This document shows, piece after piece, positions 25,396-33,971 of a stretch of 37,373 nucleotides of DNA. The notes beneath the pieces are model-generated. The model was not told the DNA's origin, searched no databases, and saw nothing but the letters and a program-made list of their open reading frames with translations. Within the stretch, counting starts at the first letter, position 1. Each line of letters opens with the position of its first letter. Position numbers and translations under genes: made by a program. The stretch spans positions 1-37,373 of the forward strand of contig CAMWLS010000024.1 of NCBI GenBank assembly GCA_947175205.1, given 5' to 3'. This DNA is from an uncultured Porphyromonadaceae bacterium. Its GTDB lineage: Bacteria > Bacteroidota > Bacteroidia > Bacteroidales > Muribaculaceae.

Positions 25396-27240
25396 TTAAT
25401 AACCGGGGTTCTGCTTGTAACCTGAAGATGACAGGATACGGCTGGGCAGCGGGTAGAGTTTTGTGTACTCGGGGAGGTTGGTACCCTGACGTACACCACC
25501 CTTCCAGGCCCAGTTGTAACCGTTGGTCCACTGGCCGTAACGGATAAGGTCAGTACGGCGGGTCAGTTCCTGATACAGCTCGCGGCAGCGCTCGTCACGT
25601 AGTGCGGTAAGGCTCAGTGAGCTCAGCTCACCCAGGCCGGCACGGGTGCGGGTAAGGTTAACATACTCCAGGGCCTTGTTCATGTCACCGCCCTGAGCCA
25701 TGATGGCCTCTGCTGCTGACAGGTAGATTTCTGCCAGACGAATCATGGCGTAGTCACCGCCAACACACTCGTCAGTGCTTACGGCTGCAGATCCGGCAAC
25801 GTCTATTGAACCGTCGTCATTGTAAACAAAGTTGTTATACTTGGGAGTTACATAACCGTTAGTTCCCCAGTAATCACCGGTCAGTGATATATTATCATTT
25901 GCAAAACCGAACTTAGAAGTACACCAGTTGTCTGTACGATGGTCCTTGGAGATAGACTGCTTGTCATCCTCCCAGTCAAACTTGTTTACAAATTCCTCGC
26001 GGGCTACCATACACTTCCAGCCGTTACCCACATTATACCACTGCTGTGAGATGTGAGCTGTCTGAGCGGGGTCAAATGAATAATCTACACCGTTGAATGT
26101 GTAATCAGCCTTAGTTTTCCATGCCGCATCCTTCAGAACTGCATTATAGTTTTCAACTGCTGCGTCATAAGCCTCCTGAGTTGCGTAATCTGAACGCACG
26201 GGAGCCTTGGTGGTAACCTCAACACCGTTAGTACCTACCCAACCCAGAATCATGAAAGTAGCGCCCTGGTAAGAAGTAAGTTCCACACGGTTCTGGGGAA
26301 GAGCCCAGATGATTTCATTCACGTCACTCTTAAGAGCGGGACCATTTGATGCATTGCTGAACTGGTCATTGTTATACGCAAACAGCATCTGATAGTGGGG
26401 AGCAAGACCTGAGTTCTTGAAACCACCCTTACCCAGACGGGCAATGATGTTGTTAGCGTGACTCAGACACTTGTCATACATGGGAGTGCCGGTGTAAACC
26501 TGAGCGTTAAGATAGAACTTAACCAGCAGCGCCTCAGCAACGTCCTTGCCAACAAAGCCATAGAAAGGTTTTTCAGGACCGTTCCAGCTGGCAACTATAC
26601 CTTCCAGTTCAGTGGTTACAATGTCAAACACTTCCTTACGGGTGCGCTGTGCGGGTATTGAACCGATGGCGTCATTCTCATCAGCATACCAGATGTCACC
26701 AAAGAGGTCAATCATGTAATAGTAACATGCGCTGCGCAGAATCTTACACTGAGTGATGTATGACTGAGCCAGCTTGCTCTGCTCCTCATTGAGTCCGTAA
26801 AGACCCTCATTAACAGTCTGGATGAACTGGTTACAGAGGGAGATGTTAATCATCAGACGGCTGTAGAAACCGAATACAGCATCAAGGTTAGAGGTTACGA
26901 TACCTGAGTTAAGAGTACCGTAGCTCTCGGGGTCCCAAAGCCAGCAGGCCTCGTCAGTGGGCATTTCCTGTGCAATGAAAAGAGCACGCTGGAACGCAGC
27001 CATACCACCGTCAAAATACCATACGGGAGAATTGCCGTTGGCACCGTAAGTGGCAAACTGCAGATACACGTCAGCCAGCACACGGTTCATATATCCCTCA
27101 GGATCCTTCTGGAAATCACCCTGAGTGATGTCATTAGGGTTACTGGGAGTCTGGTCAAGATCATCCACACATGAGGTGGTAACGGTACCCAGGCCCAGCA
27201 CTAACGCTAACGCTATGAATATATTTTTGATTGTTTTCAT
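25396..27240 (-). CDS. SusD/RagB family outer membrane glycan-binding lipoprotein
   Basis: 614 residues. Signal peptide with lipobox TTSC (Cys24) and an acidic VDDLDQTP start typical of SusD. Tetratricopeptide-like helices form most of the protein; the family segments near the C-terminus are present (RLAEIYLSAAEAIM, about 490-503, and LRDERCRELYQELTRR, about 552-567), followed by the usual closing LYPLPSRIL. SusD covers the mouth of the SusC barrel as a lid and binds oligosaccharide. It is directly after susC with 23 bases between. Somewhat longer than SusD of B. thetaiotaomicron (551). Confidence 0.95.
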   Translation of the reverse strand: MKTIKNIFIALALVLGLGTVTTSCVDDLDQTPSNPNDITQGDFQKDPEGYMNRVLADVYLQFATYGANGNSPVWYFDGGMAAFQRALFIAQEMPTDEACWLWDPESYGTLNSGIVTSNLDAVFGFYSRLMINISLCNQFIQTVNEGLYGLNEEQSKLAQSYITQCKILRSACYYYMIDLFGDIWYADENDAIGSIPAQRTRKEVFDIVTTELEGIVASWNGPEKPFYGFVGKDVAEALLVKFYLNAQVYTGTPMYDKCLSHANNIIARLGKGGFKNSGLAPHYQMLFAYNNDQFSNASNGPALKSDVNEIIWALPQNRVELTSYQGATFMILGWVGTNGVEVTTKAPVRSDYATQEAYDAAVENYNAVLKDAAWKTKADYTFNGVDYSFDPAQTAHISQQWYNVGNGWKCMVAREEFVNKFDWEDDKQSISKDHRTDNWCTSKFGFANDNISLTGDYWGTNGYVTPKYNNFVYNDDGSIDVAGSAAVSTDECVGGDYAMIRLAEIYLSAAEAIMAQGGDMNKALEYVNLTRTRAGLGELSSLSLTALRDERCRELYQELTRRTDLIRYGQWTNGYNWAWKGGVRQGTNLPEYTKLYPLPSRILSSSGYKQNPGY

Positions 27241-27263
27241 TTCTTATTTCTTTCAATATTATA

Positions 27264-30200
27264 TTAGAAAGTTAATACTGCGCCCAGAGACACTGTGATA
27301 GGACGGGGATAGCAGTTGTTATCTATACCGCCGAATACCTCGGGATCAAGACCTTTGTACTTGGTGATGACAAAGGGATTCTGAACTGCACCGAAGACAC
27401 GCAGATTGAGGTTGTCCTTGAACAGTCCGTCAAAGGTATAACCCAGTGTGATGTTGTCACAGCGTACAAATGAAGCGTTCTCTACAAAGTAGCTGCTGGC
27501 AGCAATCTGCTGGTCACCCTGATGGAAGAGGTAGCTGTCTGCAAGCAGGTTGCTTACCTGATACTGGGCGGCTGCTGAGTTATAAAGGCGTGAGTTACCG
27601 AAACGGGGGTTGTCATATACGTAGTTACCGAAGTTAGCACGCAGTACAATACCGAAGTCCCAGTTCTTGTAGCTTACATTGTTGTTCCAGGTCATGGTCA
27701 CCTTGGGGTCCGGAGAGTGGAACATAATCAGGTCATCGTCATTGATAACGCCGTCACCGTTCTGGTCAACATACTGACCTTCCAGGGGATCACCGTTGGG
27801 CTGATAAACCTGCTCATAAACCATGTAAGTGAATGCGGGCTTACCCACAATGTGGTACTGGATATAACCGCCTGTACCTGAAGGTATGCCGGTTGCGGGC
27901 AGCTGAGTGGTGTTTGCGTCACCGGTCAGCTCTGTGATTTCATTCTTGTTGTAACCAATGTTCAGGCTGGTGGTCCAAATCCAGTCCTTGTTAACCACGG
28001 GCTTGGCACCGATGGTGAATTCAACACCGGTGTTGGTCATGGTACCAATGTTACGCTGCATGTAGTTACAAGTGTTGATACCGGGAACGGGCACTTCTGC
28101 CAGAAGGTCCTTGGTGTCACGCTTGTACCAGTCAGCGGCAAGTGTGATACGGTTGTCAAGGAACGCCAGGTCAAGACCTACGTTCCATGTGGTGGTCTCT
28201 TCCCACTTCAGCTCTGAGTTGAAGTTGTTGGGGTACAGAGGATTAATCCATGTTCCGTCACCGTTGGGGTTCAGGTAGTGGAAACCGTTCTGGTAAGAGT
28301 TAGTATAGATAGGCATGTAGGGGAAGTAGCTGTTGATGTCCTGCTGACCGGTAACGCCCCAGCCCAGACGCAACTTAGCCTCGTTAACCACGTTACGTAC
28401 ATTTTCCATAAAGCTCATGCCGGTAATCTTCCAGCCAAGAGCCAGTGAGGGGAACAGACCCCAGCGGTTATCCTTGCTGAAGCGTGAGGTTCCGTCATCA
28501 CGGAGTGTGAAGGTTAACAGATATGTATCATCAAATGTATAGTTCAAACGACCGAAGAATGAGAGCAGCTGCAGGTTGTTAGCCTCAATTGACATGGGAG
28601 CGTTCTCGTAAGAGTGACCCACGTGAGCCTCAGTGGCGGGATCCAGTTGAAGCAGGTAACCGTTAGCGTTGTAAATCTTGGTCCAGTCATTGTTGTAGCC
28701 CAGTGTAGAGATTACAGTGTTGCTGCGTGAATGATAGTCAAAGTGCTGCCACTCATAACCTGCCATTACATTCAGGTTTGACTTGATGGCCTCAAAATCC
28801 TTAACATAATTCAGGTAAGCACTCAGCATGGTGTTGCGCTGCAGGCGATACCAGTCATTGTGCTCGCCGGCACCATCCTTATAGTTGCTGCGCCATGCCA
28901 TGATAGAGTTCTGGGCAATGTCAGTGGTAGAGCTGTTCTTTGATACCTGATAACCAAGGTTCAGGTTAACGTGCAGTTCGGGGAGGAAATGCAGGGCGTA
29001 ATCCAGCTGCAGGTTACCGGTTGAAGAGTAAACGGTACCTACATACTTGCGGTCCTTCAGCAGCTGTACGGGGTTCTGTGATGCGTTGGGCTCGGGTGAA
29101 CCTGTTGTCTGAGTCACGTTATAGTAACCGTTATACATACTTTTGCCGGCCAGGCTGCCTTCTGCCATGGGATAGTCAAACATCACGGGCAGTGTGGGGC
29201 TCATGGCAATAGCACCGCCTATGGCGCCCATGTCAGCTTCCTGGCTGCGGATGTATGTACCCTGTACGTTAGCGTTAACAGTCAGCTTGTCATCAAAGAA
29301 TTTGGGTGACAGGTTGAAACCTACAGTGGCACGCTGCATGCCTGAAGTCTTCATGATACCCTGGTTGTCAGTATATGAACCGTTCACACGGTAGGGAAGG
29401 AAACCTACTGAACCACCCACTGACAGGCTGTAGTCATGAGAGAATGAAGTGCGGAGTACTTCCTTCTGCCAGTTAGTGTTGTACATGGGTTTGCCGTCAA
29501 CGTCAAACTGGTTTACCATCATCTTTGCACGGTCAGTACCATACTCATTGATAACAGCGTGGAGCTGGTCAGCATCCATCATGTTCAGAGTCTTACGTGC
29601 AGTATTGATGTGCCAGTTGGCGGCAAAGTTAACCTGAGGACGTCCCTTCTGGCCCTTCTTGGTGGTGATGATGATCACACCGTTTGATGCGCGGCTACCG
29701 TAGATGGCGGTTGCTGATGCGTCCTTAAGAATGGTCATTGACTCAATGTTCTGGGGATTAACCATGGTAAGAGCGTTGGTACCGCCTGCGTTACCCTGGT
29801 CAGTCTGGGGCACACCGTCAATCACAATAAGGGGGTTGTTGTTTGCTGAAAGTGAAGAACCACCACGGATACGGATAGTTGCACCACCGGTGGGGTTACC
29901 ACCGTCTGTTGTTACAACCACACCGGGGCTGGCTCCCACCAGGAGGTCCTGAGCTGAGGTTGCTATACCGGCTTCAATATCGTCAGGCTTCACAAGAGCC
30001 ACTGAACCGGTTGCGTCACTTTTCTTTACAGCACCGTAACCCACAACAACAAAGTCCTGAAGGGTTACAGCGTCTGTGGTCAGATGCACGTCAATTGTGC
30101 TGCGACCATCTACTGCAATGGTCTGGGTTGTATAACCCACGTAAGAGAAAACAAGAGTTGCGTTAGGCGCTACCTCAATTTTGTAGAAGCCGTCTATGTC

Positions 30201-30386
30201 AGTCGACACACCTACATTTGTGAGGCCCTGTACCATTACGGAAGCTCCGATGGCAGGTTCACCGTCCGGTTCATAAACTGTACCGCTTACGGTGATCTTT
30301 TGCGCTAAAGCAGGAAAAGTCAAGCTTAGCACCATTACAAGGGCAAGCCAGGCTTTCCGATTCATTTGAAAACAAATGTTCTTCAT
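27264..30386 (-). CDS. SusC/RagA family TonB-dependent outer membrane transporter
   Basis: 1040 residues. Signal peptide up to about 28 (PALAQ), a carboxypeptidase-regulatory-like beta domain (about 30-108), a TonB-box region LQDFVVVGYG (about 113-122), the plug domain with the SusC signature TIRIRGGSSLSANNNPLIV, and a 22-stranded barrel ending in an aromatic terminal strand (AVLTF). It imports oligosaccharide across the outer membrane using proton motive force via TonB. The plug resembles the starch-utilisation-type SusC group, so an alpha-glucan substrate is a reasonable guess, but nothing in the window confirms it. A second in-frame ATG at residue 8 could be the true start. First gene of the susCDEF-like operon. 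Confidence 0.95.
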   Translation of the reverse strand: MKNICFQMNRKAWLALVMVLSLTFPALAQKITVSGTVYEPDGEPAIGASVMVQGLTNVGVSTDIDGFYKIEVAPNATLVFSYVGYTTQTIAVDGRSTIDVHLTTDAVTLQDFVVVGYGAVKKSDATGSVALVKPDDIEAGIATSAQDLLVGASPGVVVTTDGGNPTGGATIRIRGGSSLSANNNPLIVIDGVPQTDQGNAGGTNALTMVNPQNIESMTILKDASATAIYGSRASNGVIIITTKKGQKGRPQVNFAANWHINTARKTLNMMDADQLHAVINEYGTDRAKMMVNQFDVDGKPMYNTNWQKEVLRTSFSHDYSLSVGGSVGFLPYRVNGSYTDNQGIMKTSGMQRATVGFNLSPKFFDDKLTVNANVQGTYIRSQEADMGAIGGAIAMSPTLPVMFDYPMAEGSLAGKSMYNGYYNVTQTTGSPEPNASQNPVQLLKDRKYVGTVYSSTGNLQLDYALHFLPELHVNLNLGYQVSKNSSTTDIAQNSIMAWRSNYKDGAGEHNDWYRLQRNTMLSAYLNYVKDFEAIKSNLNVMAGYEWQHFDYHSRSNTVISTLGYNNDWTKIYNANGYLLQLDPATEAHVGHSYENAPMSIEANNLQLLSFFGRLNYTFDDTYLLTFTLRDDGTSRFSKDNRWGLFPSLALGWKITGMSFMENVRNVVNEAKLRLGWGVTGQQDINSYFPYMPIYTNSYQNGFHYLNPNGDGTWINPLYPNNFNSELKWEETTTWNVGLDLAFLDNRITLAADWYKRDTKDLLAEVPVPGINTCNYMQRNIGTMTNTGVEFTIGAKPVVNKDWIWTTSLNIGYNKNEITELTGDANTTQLPATGIPSGTGGYIQYHIVGKPAFTYMVYEQVYQPNGDPLEGQYVDQNGDGVINDDDLIMFHSPDPKVTMTWNNNVSYKNWDFGIVLRANFGNYVYDNPRFGNSRLYNSAAAQYQVSNLLADSYLFHQGDQQIAASSYFVENASFVRCDNITLGYTFDGLFKDNLNLRVFGAVQNPFVITKYKGLDPEVFGGIDNNCYPRPITVSLGAVLTF

Positions 30387-30517
30387 GCAAGGAGTTGGTT
30401 TAAAAGTTAACTGAATTTATTTATGTAATTATTTTAGTCTTTTCTGTCAGTACCGTTCCACACGTACACATGTCGGCTACGGCTTCTTTTCAGAGGCTCT
30501 GCACACAAGACATATCA

Positions 30518-30535
30518 GACTCAAGCCTGACTCAA
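30518..30535. repeat. Direct repeat GACTCAA x2 upstream of susC
   Basis: GACTCAA occurs at 30518-30524 and again at 30529-30535, one helical turn (11 bp) apart, a spacing usual for a regulator bound as a tandem dimer. It is about 130 bases upstream of the susC start. GAGTC (reverse of the core) also occurs at 30720-30724. Operator role is inference. Confidence 0.35.
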
Positions 30536-30680
30536 TAAGTGAAGTAGACGGCATTAGTGATTTTAAGGCGCTGTTTTTCAGCAGTTAACAGTTTCTTGGT
30601 ATTAATTTTAAGTAAGCATAAAAAAATTTTTATACACCCGTACACAGCGGTAAGCCCCGCTGGCAGGCGCATTTTGGTTA

Positions 30681-30709
30681 CAAATTAAAGCATTTTTTTT
30701 GACTTTAAA
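30681..30709 (-). promoter_or_regulatory. Candidate susC promoter with a long leader
   Basis: The minus strand has TTAATTTG (30681-30688, seven of eight to TAnnTTTG) and, 17 bases upstream, TTTA (30706-30709). Initiation near 30674 would create a leader of roughly 290 bases. A competing -7, TAACTTTT (30402-30409), sits just upstream of the start codon but lacks a -33 element. No exact TAnnTTTG exists in the whole gap, as expected for a regulated promoter. Confidence 0.3.
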
Positions 30710-30786
30710 CTTATTTAAGGAGTCAAAAAGCGGAAAATACAAAGTTTTAACAAAGTAGTGTTAAATGTTAAAATTAAAATTAACAC
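30696..30786. repeat. AT-rich inverted repeats and TGTTAA boxes between the GH3 operon and susC
   Basis: TTTTTGACT (30696-30704) and AGTCAAAAA (30721-30729) form an imperfect long stem; TTTAACA (30746-30752) and TGTTAAA (30759-30765) form a second; GTGTTAA (30758-30764) pairs with TTAACAC (30780-30786). TGTTAA or TTAACA occurs four times in 40 bases, plus GTTAAC at 30406-30411 and 30584-30589. No T run makes any of them a proper terminator for the upstream operon. The rest of 30387-30809 has no supported ORF; a short CAGCGG/CCGCTG hairpin is at 30645-30662. Confidence 0.4.
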
Positions 30787-30809
30787 CCCCTCACCCTTTC
30801 TCTGACACT

Positions 30810-31346
30810 TCAGAAACCCACTTTAAAATTTTGCTGCGGGAGGTGCCGCAAAGCAACATAGATAAGCATATCACGGCAGTTGTCAAAAATCATCCCATAT
30901 CCGCAGCCGGCAGCGCGCCTCTTGACTGCGGCACGCATGACTTCAGTGGGATGCAAGAGGATAATATGTCCGCTGTCCTTAACATCACTGATATCCTTAA
31001 GCGCGGCCGTCCTGTCAGCCACCACCAGCAGTCCACACCGCGGCTCATAACCCATGCGCGCGGCAGCCGCAGTGTCACGGCTCGCCGCCAGCGCATCAGC
31101 TCCCACCGCAAGCCGGACACTCTCAGGTCTCAGCGCAAGGAGCACTCTGTAAAGCGTACGCCATCTCTTGCCACGCGGCAGGGACGCATACGCATAGTAG
31201 CCCGCACTCTCATGCAGGGTGCGCGTTATGAACTCATAAGCAAAGGGTGAGTGAATCCCAAATCCGCGGCTGTGCCGCAGAAGCGTCCACTGACGCCCCA
31301 CGGCTCGCAACGGTCTAACACAGTGGGCTAACTTCCCGGACATCAC
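30810..31346 (-). CDS. Reduced SAM-methyltransferase-like hypothetical protein
   Basis: 178 residues. The N-terminus has the RGFGIHSPFAYEFI segment (27-40) and YYAY motif (50-53), and the end has QQNFKVGF, both of which mark a Bacteroidetes family usually annotated as SAM-dependent methyltransferase of about 240 residues. Between them the usual glycine-rich SAM loop (E/DxGxGxG) is missing and the middle is shortened to LAVGADALAA and GYEPRCGLLVVADRTAAL. It may therefore have lost methyl transfer. It follows the YfhO-family gene after 1 base, so it is translationally coupled and last in the operon. Assignment rests on remembered motifs. Confidence 0.55.
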   Translation of the reverse strand: MMSGKLAHCVRPLRAVGRQWTLLRHSRGFGIHSPFAYEFITRTLHESAGYYAYASLPRGKRWRTLYRVLLALRPESVRLAVGADALAASRDTAAAARMGYEPRCGLLVVADRTAALKDISDVKDSGHIILLHPTEVMRAAVKRRAAGCGYGMIFDNCRDMLIYVALRHLPQQNFKVGF

Positions 31347-31347
31347 T

Positions 31348-33939
31348 TCACTTCTTGGGATGACACAGCGGACGCACAGCCATGAAGAGCGCGCACAGTA
31401 CCAGCAGATACATAAGCGTCACGGCTCCATAAGCCACGGCAGCAGTGGTATGCAGGGAATCGGGATCAAAAACAAGTTCCACCTTATGCTTGCCGGCAGG
31501 CACACGGAGAGCGCGCAGGATGTAATTCACGCGGCCCAGAGTAGCGGGAGTGTCATCCACAGTGGCCTTCCACCCCCAGGGAAAGTAAACTTCTGAGAAC
31601 ACAACCACTCCGCCGTCCGGGCTGTCAACGGTATAGTCCAGCTTATTCGGGGTATAACTGTCCAGCTTCACGGTGCCAAGGGCGGCTGATGCAGGAATGT
31701 CTGTTCCCAAGATCTCCTTAAATTTCTCATCAGCTACCGCGCTTATCTGAGGCTGCAGACTGTCAAGGGAGGCAAACTCAGCATCGGCACCTGCCACATA
31801 ATCTATATTTTCCACAAACCAGCCGTTTCCACAGGCTTCGTAATTCCGCATCACGGCAGGTTTTCCGTTACCATCCCGTGTAATGAGATAACGCACATTA
31901 AGCATATCCATCACAGGCCAGGCTGTGAGCTTCTGGCGGGTCAGCAAATCATTTACACGGCTCAGTTTGGCTGCATGGTAACCGCCTAACATCTTATGAT
32001 GATAAGAACGGCGGGCATCACTGAAATTAATCAGATCAGCCACACGATAATCCGGGTCAGTATCCTTGAGTATTTCCTTATCCACCTCATCAGGAGCATA
32101 CGGGTCAGCGTATGCGGTGTCTATGACTGAGGTGAAGCTTGCGGCGTTAATATAACGCTTATCCACCACGTAAAGGTCCACCAGAACCATTCCACCAATA
32201 GCCGTCAGCGCAGCCCAGCGTCTCAGACGCCCATAAGCATAACCCACCAGCACCAGTGCACTGAAAAGAACAAAGAACAGTGATCGCATACTGTCAGAGC
32301 GCACCATGCCCAGGCGTATTTCAGAGGCAGCCTCAACAGTCTTGGTATGCTCCGCCTCAAGCTCAAGCATTACTGAACGCTGTTCCTGTTCAGTGTAATT
32401 CATGGCAGCAAGCTGCGCGGCATAAGATTTTTTCATGGTGTTATAGTACTCATCCAGCTGTGACAGCTCTGACTCCGGCAGGGGATCAGCCAGGGCATCA
32501 GGCTTCACCATACCCGCAAAAGCCAGCAGCGCGGGCAAACCAAAGGCCAGCCCGAACCATCCCAGCTCTCTGCGCTGCGGTCTGCTGTCACAGTAACGCT
32601 CACAGAACTGCTCCAGCCCCATTACCGCCAACAGCGGTATGGTAAATTCCGCTATAACCAAAATACTTTCCACCGCTCTGAACTTGCTGTACATGGGGAA
32701 ATGGTCCACCATCCATCGGCTTGGCGCATCACAGTTATAGCCCAGAGACAGCAGAATACTGAAGAAAGTAAGCCCCACCAGGACCCACTTGAGAGGTCCG
32801 CGCACGGTGAAGCAGCCAAGCAGAGCCAGCGCAAGTATCACAGCTCCCACATACACGGGACCGTTGGTGCCCTCTGAGTCATTGAAATACTGTGGAAGTT
32901 GTGTAAGCAGGGGCAGTTCCTGAGCCGCGGCGGCAGCCTCATCACTAACCTTGTCCAGAGATGCAAGCTCATTCTGACCATGGTTAATATAAATAGTGGC
33001 TCCTCCACGCACATTGGGTATGAGCAGTGACATAAGCTCCCCCTTGCCATAGCTGTATGCCACTATAGCGTCATAGGCCATACCGTCAGTGGCGGAGGCA
33101 CTCCCGGCAGATGACAGCTCAGAGGGCGCACGCTGGGTCTCCTTGGCATAAAGATAGGTATTATACAGGGAGGGCAGGTTGGCGGCCACGGCCAGTATAA
33201 CTGCTCCGGCACACACTGCGGTGGCAGTCCACCAGCGGCGCATGCGGTGCTCACGGAAAGCAGTCCAGAGATAGGCCAGGGCAAATCCGGCCATTACAAA
33301 GGCAAAATAATACGTCATCTGCGGATGATTGGCATTCAGCTGCAGCGTACAGAAGAGTGACATCATGGCCGCACCGGCAATATAGCGCCCGCGGTAAGCC
33401 AGCACCAGACCGCCTATTGTGGGAGGCACATAGGAGAGGGTTACAAACTTCCAGATATGCCCGGCCCCTATTATAATAATGTAATAACTGCTGAAACCCC
33501 ATGCCAGCGCCCCTATCAGTGCGTAGTACCAGCGCATGCGCATGGCTGTAAGCAGAATCAGGAAGCCCAGCATCATCATAAAAAGGAGGTTGCTGGGAGC
33601 GGGAAGACCCAGACCGTAAACATCATTCAGCCAGGTAAAGAGGTCATTTGAGGGATAAGAGGGAGAAATCTGAAATGTGGGCATACCTCCGAAAAGAGAG
33701 TTTGTCCACAAGGCTTTTTCTCCTGTGGCGTCCTGATACAGCTGACCCTCGTGGCCGTTGGCCTGTCCCTGGATACTGTCATGCTGGTTAAGTATCTGCC
33801 CGTCAAAGTTTGCCGGATAAAAGAATGCCACTGAAACCACGGCCAGAACAGCCACTGACACCAGAAAGCCCCACACCTGCGGGCGCTTGAGCCACGACAG
33901 CACGCCGTCTGTAAGACTCTGGAAATTAATTTTACTCAT
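31348..33939 (-). CDS. YfhO family multi-pass membrane protein
   Basis: 863 residues with 12 to 14 predicted transmembrane helices in the first about 600 residues and a large soluble beta-rich C-terminal domain before a final pair of helices. The early loop has QHDS (about 52-55) and FGGMPTFQ (about 81-88), the layout of the GT-C-like YfhO group. In Firmicutes YfhO homologues glycosylate teichoic or lipid-linked acceptors; in Bacteroidetes the role is not settled and includes a possible glycosyltransferase or polysaccharide-modifying activity. Third gene of the GH3-phosphatase operon, 32 bases after the phosphatase and 1 base before the methyltransferase-like gene. Confidence 0.8.
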   Translation of the reverse strand: MSKINFQSLTDGVLSWLKRPQVWGFLVSVAVLAVVSVAFFYPANFDGQILNQHDSIQGQANGHEGQLYQDATGEKALWTNSLFGGMPTFQISPSYPSNDLFTWLNDVYGLGLPAPSNLLFMMMLGFLILLTAMRMRWYYALIGALAWGFSSYYIIIIGAGHIWKFVTLSYVPPTIGGLVLAYRGRYIAGAAMMSLFCTLQLNANHPQMTYYFAFVMAGFALAYLWTAFREHRMRRWWTATAVCAGAVILAVAANLPSLYNTYLYAKETQRAPSELSSAGSASATDGMAYDAIVAYSYGKGELMSLLIPNVRGGATIYINHGQNELASLDKVSDEAAAAAQELPLLTQLPQYFNDSEGTNGPVYVGAVILALALLGCFTVRGPLKWVLVGLTFFSILLSLGYNCDAPSRWMVDHFPMYSKFRAVESILVIAEFTIPLLAVMGLEQFCERYCDSRPQRRELGWFGLAFGLPALLAFAGMVKPDALADPLPESELSQLDEYYNTMKKSYAAQLAAMNYTEQEQRSVMLELEAEHTKTVEAASEIRLGMVRSDSMRSLFFVLFSALVLVGYAYGRLRRWAALTAIGGMVLVDLYVVDKRYINAASFTSVIDTAYADPYAPDEVDKEILKDTDPDYRVADLINFSDARRSYHHKMLGGYHAAKLSRVNDLLTRQKLTAWPVMDMLNVRYLITRDGNGKPAVMRNYEACGNGWFVENIDYVAGADAEFASLDSLQPQISAVADEKFKEILGTDIPASAALGTVKLDSYTPNKLDYTVDSPDGGVVVFSEVYFPWGWKATVDDTPATLGRVNYILRALRVPAGKHKVELVFDPDSLHTTAAVAYGAVTLMYLLVLCALFMAVRPLCHPKK

Positions 33940-33971
33940 AGCTTGGGATGATGTTTATATCCTCTGTTAAA

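Noticed and set aside
30696-30729. Intrinsic terminator for the GH3 operon
   Set aside because: The AT-rich stem has no U tract in either direction outside the arms; kept only as an inverted repeat.
30765-31250. 161-residue plus-strand ORF
   Set aside because: Shadow of the methyltransferase-like gene on the minus strand; begins in an AT-rich repeat and lacks protein-like composition.
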